Shown piece after piece: positions 36,664-45,388 of a stretch of DNA of 64,000 nucleotides. The position numbers and the translations under genes are program-made. Location: positions 1 through 64,000 of the forward strand of contig JAJRRO010000116.1 in assembly GCA_024279425.1 (NCBI GenBank), given 5' to 3'. The first letter of the stretch is position 1, and every line of letters starts with the position of its first letter. Under the pieces are notes generated by a model, which was not told the origin of the DNA, searched no databases, and saw only the letters and a list, made by a program, of their open reading frames with translations. The stretch comes from Bacteroidota bacterium (GTDB taxonomy: Bacteria; Bacteroidota; Bacteroidia; Flavobacteriales; Flavobacteriaceae).

Positions 36664-36694
36664 TGAAAGTCTTGCACTAAAGTGCATAGTTTCA
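36664..36694. repeat. IS200-type left-end hairpin
   Basis: An imperfect stem upstream of tnpA, with inner pairs TGCAC/GTGCA and outer pairs TGAAA/TTTCA separated by an internal loop. Confidence 0.55.
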
Positions 36695-37055
36695 ACTAAC
36701 GATTGTGACCAATGAATTGTTTTTGAATATAGGAACTAACTTCTTCAAGTCGGTGATAATAGCACTTACCTTACATAATATTGGTTATATGTAATTTTTT
36801 TGGCTAAAAGAATTACAGTGATTATTGTACATGCCCTGCTATGAGTCCATTCTGTGAAAATAAAAAAACTTATGTGTTTGATTCTGATCTTAGCGTAATA
36901 TCATTCATGTTTAAAAAGAAATTATACTTTCAAATAAATGGTAATTATGGTATTGTGACACTTTTGTGATATCAGAAACCTATATTAGTTTAAATGGTTT
37001 TTGAAGATGTAGCACTCTTCATCCAAAGGTCAGGAATGTTCTAAATACTCAACGA
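36695..37055. other. gene-free gap, nothing recognised
   Basis: This A/T-rich stretch lies between the IS200 end and the DM13 lipoprotein. Only very short open frames occur. I see no clear promoter box or stable hairpin. Confidence 0.5.
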
Positions 37056-37478
37056 ATGAAAAGTTGCTTTTTGGTTTTGATACTTACATCATTCATATTT
37101 TGCTGTTCCAGCTCATCTGAAATGGATAGTAATCAAGAAAGTATAATGCAGGAAATGGTCATTGAAAAGGATACTTTACCCGCATTTTCTGGAGAGTTTA
37201 TGGCTGCGGCACATCCAACTGAAGGCCAGGCATATGTGAATTTTGATAAAACAAAACTTGAAATAATTGACTTTAAATCTGAGAATGGCCCCGTGTTGGA
37301 ACTTTATTTGGCAACAGATTTAGATGCGACCCAATACATTACCTTAGGGGTAGTAAAGGGTTTGGAGGGAAATTTTGTTTATGACCTCCCTAACCAGATT
37401 AATTTCGAGACCCATAAATATCTCTTGGTTTGGTGTGTGGATTTTTCCGTAAACTTTGGCCATGCCATTTTGAAATAA
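37056..37478 (+). CDS. DM13-domain lipoprotein
   Basis: This protein of 140 residues has a lipobox signal (FIFCCSS). Residues about 45-140 match the DM13 domain: GEFMAAAHPTEGQAYVNFD, the FKSENGPVLELYLATD block, LGVVKGLEGNFVYDLP and the conserved Cys in LLVWCVDFSVNFGHA. DM13 domains are proposed to act in extracytoplasmic redox or electron transfer through this cysteine. It is transcribed alone. Confidence 0.85.
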   Translation: MKSCFLVLILTSFIFCCSSSSEMDSNQESIMQEMVIEKDTLPAFSGEFMAAAHPTEGQAYVNFDKTKLEIIDFKSENGPVLELYLATDLDATQYITLGVVKGLEGNFVYDLPNQINFETHKYLLVWCVDFSVNFGHAILK

Positions 37479-37742
37479 GAGCCTTTATGTCATTTTCTTA
37501 TCAGCTTTGTTAATCTAAGATGGCATTCCCGTTGTATCAATCCATTGAATAGGGTTGACCCGTTTCCTGCTAATTTTAATTTAGGAATCTAGGGAAATAG
37601 GTACCACATTTGCCTATTTGAGCCATTTGTTAAAGGCCCAAAAGAAAACTGATGTGTTCAAAAAAAGTAACAAGATTAATCTCACTTTTTTAAAGATTAA
37701 CCTAAATTCGTGGGCAGATAACCTGTATTAATCCAATTATCA

Positions 37743-38402
37743 ATGAAGCGAATTATAGTCTTTTTAGGTCTTTTTGTATTGATGTCCTGCTCAGTTTCCA
37801 AGAACATTTTGGATAAGCCCATCATTTTTAACGAAGAACGCAATGCATTGACCTTACAATATCTTCAGGAAAGATATGGGCTTGATCAACAGACCCCTAG
37901 CATTGACCCAAGGATGGTCGTGCTGCATTGGACGGCCATACCTACCTTTGAGGGCTCTTTTGATGCCTTTAGGAATCCCAAGTTACCCAATTGGCGCCCC
38001 GATATTAAAAATGCCGGCAGTCTTAATGTGTCCTCACACTTTTTAGTGGACCAAGACGGCACCATTTATAGGTTGATGCCTGAAACCAAGATGGGAAGGC
38101 ATGTAATTGGCTTAAACCACTGCGCAATCGGAGTCGAAAATGTGGGAGGTACAGCCGATACTCCCTTAACTGAGGCACAATTAAAATCAAACATTCGGTT
38201 GGTGCGTTACTTGGCCCGTAAATATGATATTGACTATGTTATTGGCCATCACGAGTACACACTTTTTGAAGGTCATGAATTTTGGCTTGAAATAGATGAT
38301 GGCTATAGGACCAAAAAGACCGATCCAGGTGAAGAATTTATGAAGAAGGTGCGCAGTGCGACCAGAAATTTTAATTTTGAGGAATTACCTAATAAATTCT
38401 AA
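37743..38402 (+). CDS. N-acetylmuramoyl-L-alanine amidase (Amidase_2), lipoprotein
   Basis: The lipobox (VLMSCSVS) puts the enzyme in the envelope. Its 219 residues contain an AmpD/PGRP-type zinc amidase domain: MVVLHWTAIPT with the first His ligand, SSHFLVDQDGTIYRL, CAIGVENVGG and YVIGHHEYT, with the late Lys-x-Asp-Pro-Gly segment (KKTDPGEEF). It should cut the amide between muramic acid and peptide in murein or murein fragments. The carboxypeptidase gene follows directly. Confidence 0.88.
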   Translation: MKRIIVFLGLFVLMSCSVSKNILDKPIIFNEERNALTLQYLQERYGLDQQTPSIDPRMVVLHWTAIPTFEGSFDAFRNPKLPNWRPDIKNAGSLNVSSHFLVDQDGTIYRLMPETKMGRHVIGLNHCAIGVENVGGTADTPLTEAQLKSNIRLVRYLARKYDIDYVIGHHEYTLFEGHEFWLEIDDGYRTKKTDPGEEFMKKVRSATRNFNFEELPNKF

Positions 38403-38406
38403 TAGA

Positions 38407-39876
38407 ATGCAATTAAAGTCAATCGTCTTTTTAGTGGTTTTTCTTTTATCGACTTCGCTGATAGCACAAGAAAATGACCTTACGTCCAATTTGTATGGAT
38501 CATATGAGACGTTTAAAGAGCCCAGCCTAAATAAGCGAAGGATAAAACATCATGAAATACAACCCCTGATTGCCAAACTTGTGGCAAATCCCAAGTTTAA
38601 AATAAATAAGGTAGGTGAGTCCATTGAAGGTCGTGATTTAAACCTCATTAGTGTCGGCTCCGGGAAAACCAATGTTTTGCTTTGGTCACAAATGCATGGC
38701 GATGAACCTACAGCAACACAGGCAATTTTTGATATTTTTAATTTCCTCGCGGGCGATGATTTCAAAGCTGAAAAGGAGGATATTCTAAGTAATTTGACAC
38801 TTCATTTCTTACCCATGTTGAACCCTGACGGTGCCGAACGTTTTCAACGAAGAAATGCCTTGGGAGTAGATATTAATAGAGATGCCCTTCGTCTACAGTC
38901 TCCTGAAAGTCAGACCTTAAAGCGTATAAGAGATAGTCTCGATGCGGACTTTGGCTTTAATTTACATGACCAAAGTACATATTATAATGCAGAACGTACC
39001 GAGAAACCGGCTACCATTTCCTATTTAGCAACCGCCTATAATTATGAAAGGGATATCAATGAGGTGCGCGCTAGATCGATGCAGATTATTGTATTTATGA
39101 ACAATATTATCCAAAAATACGCTCCGGGACAAGTTGGGCGATATAGCGATGAATTTGAGCCCCGTGCATTCGGTGACAACATTCAAAAATGGGGCACTAG
39201 CCTAATCCTTATCGAATCGGGCGGCTATGCCAATGATGGCGAAAAACAGGAAATTAGAAAATTGAACTATGTTTCCATTCTATCCGCTATGTATACCATA
39301 GCAAAGAAAAATTATGAGGATATTCCCATTGCCGAATATGAAAAGATACCAAAAAACGATAGAAAGCTCTTTGACCTAAAAATCAACAATGTAACCTACA
39401 AACTTCGAGAAAAAGATTATATCCTTGATTTGGGAATAAACCGATTAGAGGTCGATAAGGAAGGTAATAATGACTTTTGGTATAGCAGTCGAATTATGGA
39501 TCAAGGTGATCTATCTACCTATTATGGTTATGAGACTTTTGATGCCACGGGATATTCCATAAAACTGGGCAAGTTGTATCCCAGAACCTTAAAAACCGTT
39601 AGTGAAGTAAAAAAATTGGACGCCATCGCTCTATTAAAAGAAGGATATACCTATGTTCGAAGCACAACCATTCCTAAGGATATGTTGGAATCTCTTTTAC
39701 CCTTGAATATTATTTCAAGTACGTTTGAACTAACTGAATTGCAGCTGGAGGTTGGAACTAATCCGACTTTCATTTTGGAAAAGGAAGGGCAACCACGATA
39801 CGCCATTATTAATGGATTCTTGATTGACTTGGTGACAGGTAAAGGCAATTTTAAGAATGCGATGATATATCGTTAG
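38407..39876 (+). CDS. M14 zinc carboxypeptidase, secreted
   Basis: The start is at ATG 38407, giving a 489-residue protein with a signal peptide (ending LIAQEN); an upstream frame overlaps the amidase gene. The M14 metal site is QMHGDEPTATQ (His, Glu) with the third ligand in FNLHDQSTYY. DINRDAL is the Asn-Arg substrate motif, and the catalytic Glu is in LILIESGGY. The last 150 residues form a separate domain. Next to an amidase it may process peptides from cell wall or diet. Confidence 0.87.
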   Translation: MQLKSIVFLVVFLLSTSLIAQENDLTSNLYGSYETFKEPSLNKRRIKHHEIQPLIAKLVANPKFKINKVGESIEGRDLNLISVGSGKTNVLLWSQMHGDEPTATQAIFDIFNFLAGDDFKAEKEDILSNLTLHFLPMLNPDGAERFQRRNALGVDINRDALRLQSPESQTLKRIRDSLDADFGFNLHDQSTYYNAERTEKPATISYLATAYNYERDINEVRARSMQIIVFMNNIIQKYAPGQVGRYSDEFEPRAFGDNIQKWGTSLILIESGGYANDGEKQEIRKLNYVSILSAMYTIAKKNYEDIPIAEYEKIPKNDRKLFDLKINNVTYKLREKDYILDLGINRLEVDKEGNNDFWYSSRIMDQGDLSTYYGYETFDATGYSIKLGKLYPRTLKTVSEVKKLDAIALLKEGYTYVRSTTIPKDMLESLLPLNIISSTFELTELQLEVGTNPTFILEKEGQPRYAIINGFLIDLVTGKGNFKNAMIYR

Positions 39877-39899
39877 AAAAAAAATTCAAACTTATTTTA

Positions 39900-39920
39900 G
39901 TAGGTAGTTATACTACCTAC
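39900..39920 (+). terminator. hairpin after the carboxypeptidase gene
   Basis: A 9-bp stem GTAGGTAGT with loop TAT, followed by CTCATTTTG. The T-run is weak, so this is a possible terminator only. Confidence 0.4.
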
Positions 39921-40086
39921 CTCATTTTGAACAAGTGGGAGTGAAGGGAAGTCCTGTTCCGGAAGTTTGGAACAATAATTCTCCGGTCTAATGTGATTCT
40001 TGGCCACTTCTTTCCAGTATTGAAAATGCCGATTCCTTATTTAGATACAATTTTTCTTTTGATGCTACTCAAAAACTAACGTTACT

Positions 40087-40236
40087 GTCATTTCGATTCC
40101 AATAACCTTCGGGAGAGAAACCCCATCTTAATTTTTCAGCATGATTGATCTACGCTTGTTTTTAGAAATAACGTATCAATCTAAATACGATTTCTCAGTC
40201 ATCCCGGCGATACTGTTGGGACTCCTTCGAAATGAC
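40087..40236. repeat. REP/MITE-like element with GTCATTTCGA ends
   Basis: Perfect 10-bp terminal inverted repeats (GTCATTTCGA at 40087-40096 and TCGAAATGAC at 40227-40236) bound 150 bp. Internal pieces (GGGAGAGAAA, GATTTCTCAGTCATCCC) resemble dispersed intergenic repeats seen in many Bacteroidota genomes. No gene lies inside. Confidence 0.55.
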
Positions 40237-40255
40237 CATACATTTGGATCTAATT

Positions 40256-40426
40256 TTAATATCCAAAATTAATGACCACATTTTGGGCGTTGATAATTAA
40301 GAATACTAGCATGCTAAATAGTATGGAGACTATGGTTGAAAATACCAATAGGACCAAATTTTTATAACCTTTAGGCATTGCACCTATCGCGCTGTTTTGA
40401 ATAATTTCATTGATTACATCCATCAT
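40256..40426 (-). CDS. 56-residue single-pass membrane protein
   Basis: This short gene is easily overlooked because of its size. The ORF MMDVINEIIQNSAIGAMPKG continues YKNLVLLVFSTIVSILFSML, then VFLIINAQNVVINFGY. One strong membrane helix spans about residues 23-47, preceded by a short amphipathic head with a Lys-Gly-Tyr-Lys border, as in genuine inner membrane mini-proteins. An alternative start one codon later exists. It lies alone downstream of the VWA lipoprotein gene on the same strand. Function unknown. Confidence 0.6.
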   Translation of the reverse strand: MMDVINEIIQNSAIGAMPKGYKNLVLLVFSTIVSILFSMLVFLIINAQNVVINFGY

Positions 40427-40564
40427 TTCTTTTCTTTAAACTTGTCTATTTACAAGTATGATTAAACTTCTCCATAGTTTTTAGGATGTTAGGTATTCAA
40501 TTCAATTGGGGGTTGTTGCTTTTAGAACAATCATAGCGAGGAAAACCCTACCAAATGATGGAAT

Positions 40565-40594
40565 AAAAAAAGGGAATCAACCTTGACTCCCTTT
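40565..40594 (-). terminator. Rho-independent terminator of the VWA lipoprotein gene
   Basis: On the minus strand an AAAGGGA/TCCCTTT stem with inner TCAA/TTGA pairs is followed by a T-run. It lies 24 bp after the VWA lipoprotein stop codon. Confidence 0.75.
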
Positions 40595-40617
40595 ATATTC
40601 GGTAGTTTTCGAGACTA

Positions 40618-41715
40618 TTATTCGCAGCCTCCTGTAAATCCTTTGGCATCAAATTTGGTCTGAACAGCACCTTGTCTACTACCGTCAACTACTCGTATAG
40701 CAAGATTGTTTTCGCCACTTCCGTCTCGTTTTGGGCTACAGTATTCAAACAGGTAAAAACTATTTGCCTGTTCAGATACCCTTATGGATATGTCATTGAA
40801 AGTATTTTCCAACTCTTCGGCATTCCCGGCAAAAACACTAAATGTCTTGCCAATGTCTGTTAAGACTTGGGTGTCTATTTCAGCGCCCAACCCTATGGTG
40901 AAAAAAGAAATATTGGGGTTTGCCTCATCTACTTTTTTAAGCGCGGCTTCTTCCGTATATCGAGAAGCTTGATCCGTACCATCGGTAAAAACAACAACCG
41001 AAGCGGCACTGATGATTTCCTCTTGAATACTGTCTTGCACTAAATCCTCGGCAATATTGGTCGACTTAATAACGGCTCCATACAAATCAGTAGACGGGTC
41101 ATTACTTATATCAGTAGTGATAGTATTGATTGCCTCTACCAAATCCTGTTTAGAACTGGTCAAGGGTTTCAAAACATGTAAATCATCCTCACCATCAAAC
41201 CAATAGATTGCCATTTTATAGGATTCTTGGGTGTTCGACGGCATAACATTGTTCACAAAGCTGACAGAAGCTGTTTTTAACTCCTCCAAACTACTGCTTA
41301 ATACACTATTACTTAAATCCAATACCAATAGGGTACTTGAATTGAATATCTGTGAATTCGAGGAGATTCGTGCCAAGGATTCCGATGTAGAAATAGTATT
41401 AAAACAGTCATCATTACGTCCTTGTTCATAGATAGTGAACTGGTTGGCCGTAAGTCCAGAAACAGGATCTCCGTCAGTATCTGACACTCTGAACAGAATA
41501 GAAACCTTGCCAGGAAGTGTGGTATATTGCTCTTGAATGGATAGTACCAAATCACTCTCCCCTAAGTTAAGGCATTCATCAACCGGTTTTCCTTTACCAA
41601 GGCTTTCCCCGAAATTTAAATCAAGATTAATATCATCATCGGCATTGCCGCAAGAAAAAACTAAAAAAAGAAGGCTAAAGACACTTAAATACCTAACTAT
41701 GGATTTCATTTTCAT
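40618..41715 (-). CDS. VWA-domain lipoprotein
   Basis: The start is set at 41715 (MKMKSIVRYLS, 365 residues); codons further up to 41739 are outside the signal peptide. The lipobox is LVFSCGN. After an Ig-like segment (about 55-110), a von Willebrand A domain shows the metal site LVLDLSNSV and VVVFTDGTD, with a Thr-bearing loop between. The protein is exposed on the cell envelope and probably binds a protein or matrix ligand. It is unrelated in architecture to the cytoplasmic VWA protein at 1892. Confidence 0.82.
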   Translation of the reverse strand: MKMKSIVRYLSVFSLLFLVFSCGNADDDINLDLNFGESLGKGKPVDECLNLGESDLVLSIQEQYTTLPGKVSILFRVSDTDGDPVSGLTANQFTIYEQGRNDDCFNTISTSESLARISSNSQIFNSSTLLVLDLSNSVLSSSLEELKTASVSFVNNVMPSNTQESYKMAIYWFDGEDDLHVLKPLTSSKQDLVEAINTITTDISNDPSTDLYGAVIKSTNIAEDLVQDSIQEEIISAASVVVFTDGTDQASRYTEEAALKKVDEANPNISFFTIGLGAEIDTQVLTDIGKTFSVFAGNAEELENTFNDISIRVSEQANSFYLFEYCSPKRDGSGENNLAIRVVDGSRQGAVQTKFDAKGFTGGCE

Positions 41716-41739
41716 TGTTTTGAGGTTCATCACACACAA

Positions 41740-42057
41740 CGCTTAATATATTTTTTAAGTATCTTAAAAAGAAAAAAAACTGTTAAAACATGTTAAAGTA
41801 AAAACCAAGGCTTTTTACCCGAATTATAATCGATTAAATTACAACCGATTATGAAGGTATTGATAGAATGAAATTTATTTTTCGGCAAGGTTTAACAGAG
41901 TTAAAAAGGAAGGGAAGATACCGTCCTCAATGAAAAGTTGATCAGTGTACGGTAATTATTTGGTAACTTGTAAACGTAAAAACGTTGAGCCAAAATAGTA
42001 AGTCCTGATTGGTACAAAGGTTCCCTAAACATTTGTTTTACAAATATATTTTGATGT
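41740..42057. other. gene-free gap with one dyad
   Basis: This gap lies between divergent genes. It contains the inverted repeat ATAATCG/CGATTAT at 41826-41852, spaced by 13 bp, which could be a regulator site. Nothing else is recognised. Confidence 0.4.
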
Positions 42058-43071
42058 ATGATTCACGAACTAAAAAAAATAGTTCAGGCTTATTTAATTG
42101 CCAAACAGCGAAAGACCAAAACTGTATTGGCCACTGTGGTGGCCCTCAAGGGTTCCTCATATCGTAGACCTGGTGTTCGTATGCTTATCCACGAAAATGG
42201 TGATGCAATTGGTGCGGTAAGCGGTGGTTGTGTTGAAAAAGAAGTAATCGGACAATCGCAAAGTATTTTTAAAAATGGTTTGCCGAAGATGATGACCTAT
42301 GATGGTCGATATAGATTGGGCTGTGAAGGAATATTATATATTCTTATCGAACCCTTTGAGCCGGATGAGTCTTTCATTCTTGCATTTGAAAAGAATATAA
42401 AAAATAGGCAGGGCATCTCCATTACATCCTATTATTCTAAAACCGAGGGAACCGATATTTCATACGGTTCTGTTTTTAAAATAGACCAAAGTAGTTATGA
42501 TTTAAGGGGCGCTTTTGCCATAAATAACGAACTTAACATTTTCAGTCAAGAATTGTCACCCTGCTTTAAACTTCTTATTATCGGAGCTGAACATGATGCG
42601 GTGCAACTTAGCAATTATGCGGCATTGACAGGATGGGAAGTTACGGTAGTGGCCGCTCCTTCAGAGGAAAAATCACTCTCGGATTTTCCAGGTGCCCAGG
42701 AGCTTTTATGTATTGAACCCGAAACTTTGTCCATTAACGAGATTGACAATCAGACCGCTGTTCTTTTAATGACACATAGTTATGTAAAGGATTTGAAATA
42801 CTTATTACGGGTGATGCCGAGCCGACCTTCCTATTTGGGTATATTAGGCCCTGCCAAAAGGCGTGAAAAGCTCTTGGGGGATTTGATTGAGCGACATCCA
42901 GAGATAGATGATACGTTCTTTGATGGCATATATGGTCCTGCAGGGCTTAACATAGGTGCAGAAACAGCTCAAGAAATAACGATAGCCATATTGGCGGAAA
43001 TATTAGCCGTGGTCAGAAAACGAAAACCCATAATGTTGAAGCATAAGTCAAGTAGCATCCATAGCCTATGA
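42058..43071 (+). CDS. XdhC/CoxI-family molybdenum cofactor insertion protein
   Basis: The protein has 337 residues. The N-terminal XdhC domain has ATVVALKGSSYRRPGVRMLI and GAVSGGCVEKEVI, and the C-terminal Rossmann-like domain has LLIIGAEHDAVQL and YLGILGPAKRREKLL with a late GLNIGAETAQEI. XdhC proteins bind the molybdenum cofactor, promote its sulfuration and load it into xanthine dehydrogenase-type enzymes. The next gene, a MobA-like nucleotidyltransferase, overlaps by 4 bp, the usual partnership. The client hydroxylase is not in the window. Confidence 0.9.
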   Translation: MIHELKKIVQAYLIAKQRKTKTVLATVVALKGSSYRRPGVRMLIHENGDAIGAVSGGCVEKEVIGQSQSIFKNGLPKMMTYDGRYRLGCEGILYILIEPFEPDESFILAFEKNIKNRQGISITSYYSKTEGTDISYGSVFKIDQSSYDLRGAFAINNELNIFSQELSPCFKLLIIGAEHDAVQLSNYAALTGWEVTVVAAPSEEKSLSDFPGAQELLCIEPETLSINEIDNQTAVLLMTHSYVKDLKYLLRVMPSRPSYLGILGPAKRREKLLGDLIERHPEIDDTFFDGIYGPAGLNIGAETAQEITIAILAEILAVVRKRKPIMLKHKSSSIHSL

Positions 43072-43667
43072 AAAACGAAAAGAATATAGCTGTGGTTCTA
43101 TTGGCGGCAGGGGGATCCTCACGAATGGGGAAAGCCAAGCAGTTATTGCCTTGGAGAAATACTACCCTTCTTGGAAACGCAATACAATCGGCAAAACAGA
43201 GCAAAGCGAAGCATCTCTATGTGGTTTTGGGTGCAAAAGCTACAGGCATAAAAGACAGTCATGATGATAAAGCCATACATTGGGTGTTGAACCAGGATTG
43301 GAAAAAAGGTATGGGCTCATCAATCACCAGTGCGATAGCGCATATTTTGAAAACAAGCATAGCATATGATGGAATCCTAATTATGCTTTGCGACCAACCC
43401 TTGATTGACACTGTTTATTTAAATGAGTTAATGGACACTTTTAGCGAGACTGATAAAAGCATAGTGGCAACGACATATAAGCATAGGAAAGGCGTTCCTG
43501 CTGTTTTCGACAAAATGTATTTCTTGGAATTGAAAAAATTGACTGAGGATTTTGGTGCCAAGGACATTATTTTGAAGAACGTGGAAGATATGATAGCCCT
43601 CAACCCAAAAGGGAAAGAAAAGGATTTGGATACCATGCAAGAATATAATAAACTGTTGAACGTATAA
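43068..43667 (+). CDS. MobA/MocA-like molybdopterin nucleotidyltransferase
   Basis: The protein has 199 residues with the NTP-transferase signature LLAAGGSSRMGKAKQLLPW, a central MLCDQPLID metal site and HRKGVPAVFDK. In this family CTP (or GTP) is joined to molybdopterin to give the dinucleotide cofactor used by xanthine dehydrogenase-type enzymes. Coupling to the XdhC gene by an ATGA overlap supports the cytidylyl form (MocA). Confidence 0.88.
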   Translation: MKNEKNIAVVLLAAGGSSRMGKAKQLLPWRNTTLLGNAIQSAKQSKAKHLYVVLGAKATGIKDSHDDKAIHWVLNQDWKKGMGSSITSAIAHILKTSIAYDGILIMLCDQPLIDTVYLNELMDTFSETDKSIVATTYKHRKGVPAVFDKMYFLELKKLTEDFGAKDIILKNVEDMIALNPKGKEKDLDTMQEYNKLLNV

Positions 43668-43852
43668 CGTAGAACTCGTTTAAACTTTTTGGATTGTAGT
43701 GAAAATTAGGGTATTTGTTTCCGGTTGAAGACTTTTTTAAGTAGCATAGCAGGGCTACGGAAGGAAAAAAAGACAAAAAGCGGGTACAAAAGAGAAGTTT
43801 TTTAGCCCATTGAAAAAGTTTAAATGAGTTCGTAATCAAACGATTTAAAGAA

Positions 43853-44947
43853 ATGAATAACAAGTATTTAAAATGCGTATTGGCTGCCTTACTATTTCAA
43901 TTTGCCCTAGTCCATGCCCAAGACATGGAATTTGAGGAATATAATCCCAAATCGACCTTGGTGGTTCCCATAAATGAGGTAAGAAAGGCCAAATACCCAT
44001 TTATTGATGTACATAGTCATCAAAGGGATATGTCCGCTTCGCGTCTAAAGAACTTGATTAAGGATATGGACGAGTTGAATGAAGGCGTTATGGTAAATTT
44101 AAGTGGCGGGTCTGGTGAGCGCATCCAGAAGATGTTGAAAAGCATCGAAGAAAACTATCCAAATAGATTTGCTGTTTTTGCCAATGTTGATTTTGATGGA
44201 GTGGGAAACAAAGGCTGGTCTGAAAAGGCCTCAGCCCAACTTGAGAAAGATATTGGAAATGGTGCCAAGGGATTAAAAATATACAAGAGTTTAGGTTTGA
44301 GATATAAGGACAGTGATGGTAACCGACTAGCCATTGATGATTCACGATTAGATCCAATTTGGGCAAAATGTGCTGAAATGGGAGTTCCGGTATTAATACA
44401 TGCCGCAGATCCAAAATCCTTTTGGGACCCTATGAATAGTGATAATGAACGATGGCTCGAATTGAAGACACATTCAAGAAGAAAGCGTTCAGCTACAGAT
44501 CCGGCTCCATGGGAGCAGATCATTCAAGAACAGCACAATATGTTCAAGAAACATCCCAAAACAAAGTTCATAAATGCCCACATGGGTTGGTATGCGAATA
44601 ATTTAGGGAAATTGAGTGAACTTATGGACGCTATGCCCAATATGTATGTAGGCATTGGCGCCGTCATTGCTGAATTGGGGAGACAGCCCAAAAATGCCAA
44701 CCTTTTTTTTCAAAAATACCAAGACCGTATTCTTTTCGGAAAAGACAGTTGGAAACCCAATGAATTTCCCACATATTTTAGGGTGTTGGAAACAGATGAT
44801 GAGTATTTTCCCTATTACAAGAAGTATCACGCTTTCTGGACTATGTATGGGCTTGACCTGCCCGATGAGGTCCTGCAAAAGGTGTATTACAAAAATGCCT
44901 TAGACTTAATACCAGGCCTGGACAGAAGTTTGTTTCCTAAAGATTGA
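43853..44947 (+). CDS. secreted amidohydrolase-family protein
   Basis: The protein has 364 residues and a signal peptide ending in VHAQ. The TIM-barrel metal site is visible as IDVHSHQRDM (His-x-His), a Lys in KGLKIYKSLG, VLIHAADP, FINAHMGWYAN and the late Asp in LFGKDSW. It belongs to the amidohydrolase-2 group (COG2159 type), whose members hydrolyse or decarboxylate ring compounds; the substrate is unknown. The gap to the XdhC/MocA pair is 185 bp, so it is probably a separate unit. Confidence 0.85.
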   Translation: MNNKYLKCVLAALLFQFALVHAQDMEFEEYNPKSTLVVPINEVRKAKYPFIDVHSHQRDMSASRLKNLIKDMDELNEGVMVNLSGGSGERIQKMLKSIEENYPNRFAVFANVDFDGVGNKGWSEKASAQLEKDIGNGAKGLKIYKSLGLRYKDSDGNRLAIDDSRLDPIWAKCAEMGVPVLIHAADPKSFWDPMNSDNERWLELKTHSRRKRSATDPAPWEQIIQEQHNMFKKHPKTKFINAHMGWYANNLGKLSELMDAMPNMYVGIGAVIAELGRQPKNANLFFQKYQDRILFGKDSWKPNEFPTYFRVLETDDEYFPYYKKYHAFWTMYGLDLPDEVLQKVYYKNALDLIPGLDRSLFPKD

Positions 44948-45073
44948 TCTTTTTCAAATCGTAATGTCTATGGTTGACATCTTTTCTTTCCAATAAGTGA
45001 GGGTAAGACTATTACAATAGCAATTAGCGATAAGAGTACCATTACCTAAAATTAGATGAAATAAGTTTTTCTA

Positions 45074-45379
45074 TTATTTAGATTTATGTGTGCGGTCTGG
45101 TAGCCTGCTTTCAGGGTGCTCTTGAAAAGTTCCACAGGAATATCCTTTTTGGACCAATCCAGGAGTAGAAGTGCTATTCTTTTTTGACCAAGCTTCAATC
45201 TGGGGTGATAGGTATTTCATGGTATCAAGTTTGATAACATTTATAACGAAAATTCGTCCCAAAATAGTATGTACGATCCAAATATTTAAATTCAATTGCG
45301 CATAAGAAAATCCCCTTATTAAAAAAAGCAGTAAAAGTTGTGATAGTGTAGGCAACAATAATACTAATACACCAACCAA
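45074..45379 (-). CDS. possible small membrane protein
   Basis: From a TTG at 45379 the frame gives about 101 residues: a hydrophobic start (VGVLVLLLPTLSQLLLLFLI), a second weak helix, and a polar tail containing SPQIEAWSKKN and GYSCGTFQEHPESRLPD. The tail does not look like chance translation. Against it, the start lies only 9 bp from the divergent sigma factor ATG, leaving no room for two promoters. A longer frame to 45484 overlaps the sigma gene. I do not recognise the family. Confidence 0.35.
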   Translation of the reverse strand: MVGVLVLLLPTLSQLLLLFLIRGFSYAQLNLNIWIVHTILGRIFVINVIKLDTMKYLSPQIEAWSKKNSTSTPGLVQKGYSCGTFQEHPESRLPDRTHKSK

Positions 45380-45388
45380 TACCCAAAA

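Larger units (their letters stand above)
36144..36694 (-). mobile_element. IS200/IS605-type element
   Basis: This short element has one Y1 transposase gene and subterminal hairpins instead of inverted repeats. The low-coordinate end has a 9-bp stem (CTATGGATT, loop GAA) at 36144-36164. The other end has an imperfect hairpin at 36664-36694 (TGCAC/GTGCA inner stem and TGAAA/TTTCA outer stem). The exact cleavage sites cannot be set. No tnpB/IscB-like gene is present. Confidence 0.8.

Noticed and set aside
36188-36715. Plus-strand 175-codon ORF
   Set aside because: It is antisense to the IS200 transposase, whose HUH and Tyr motifs are complete.
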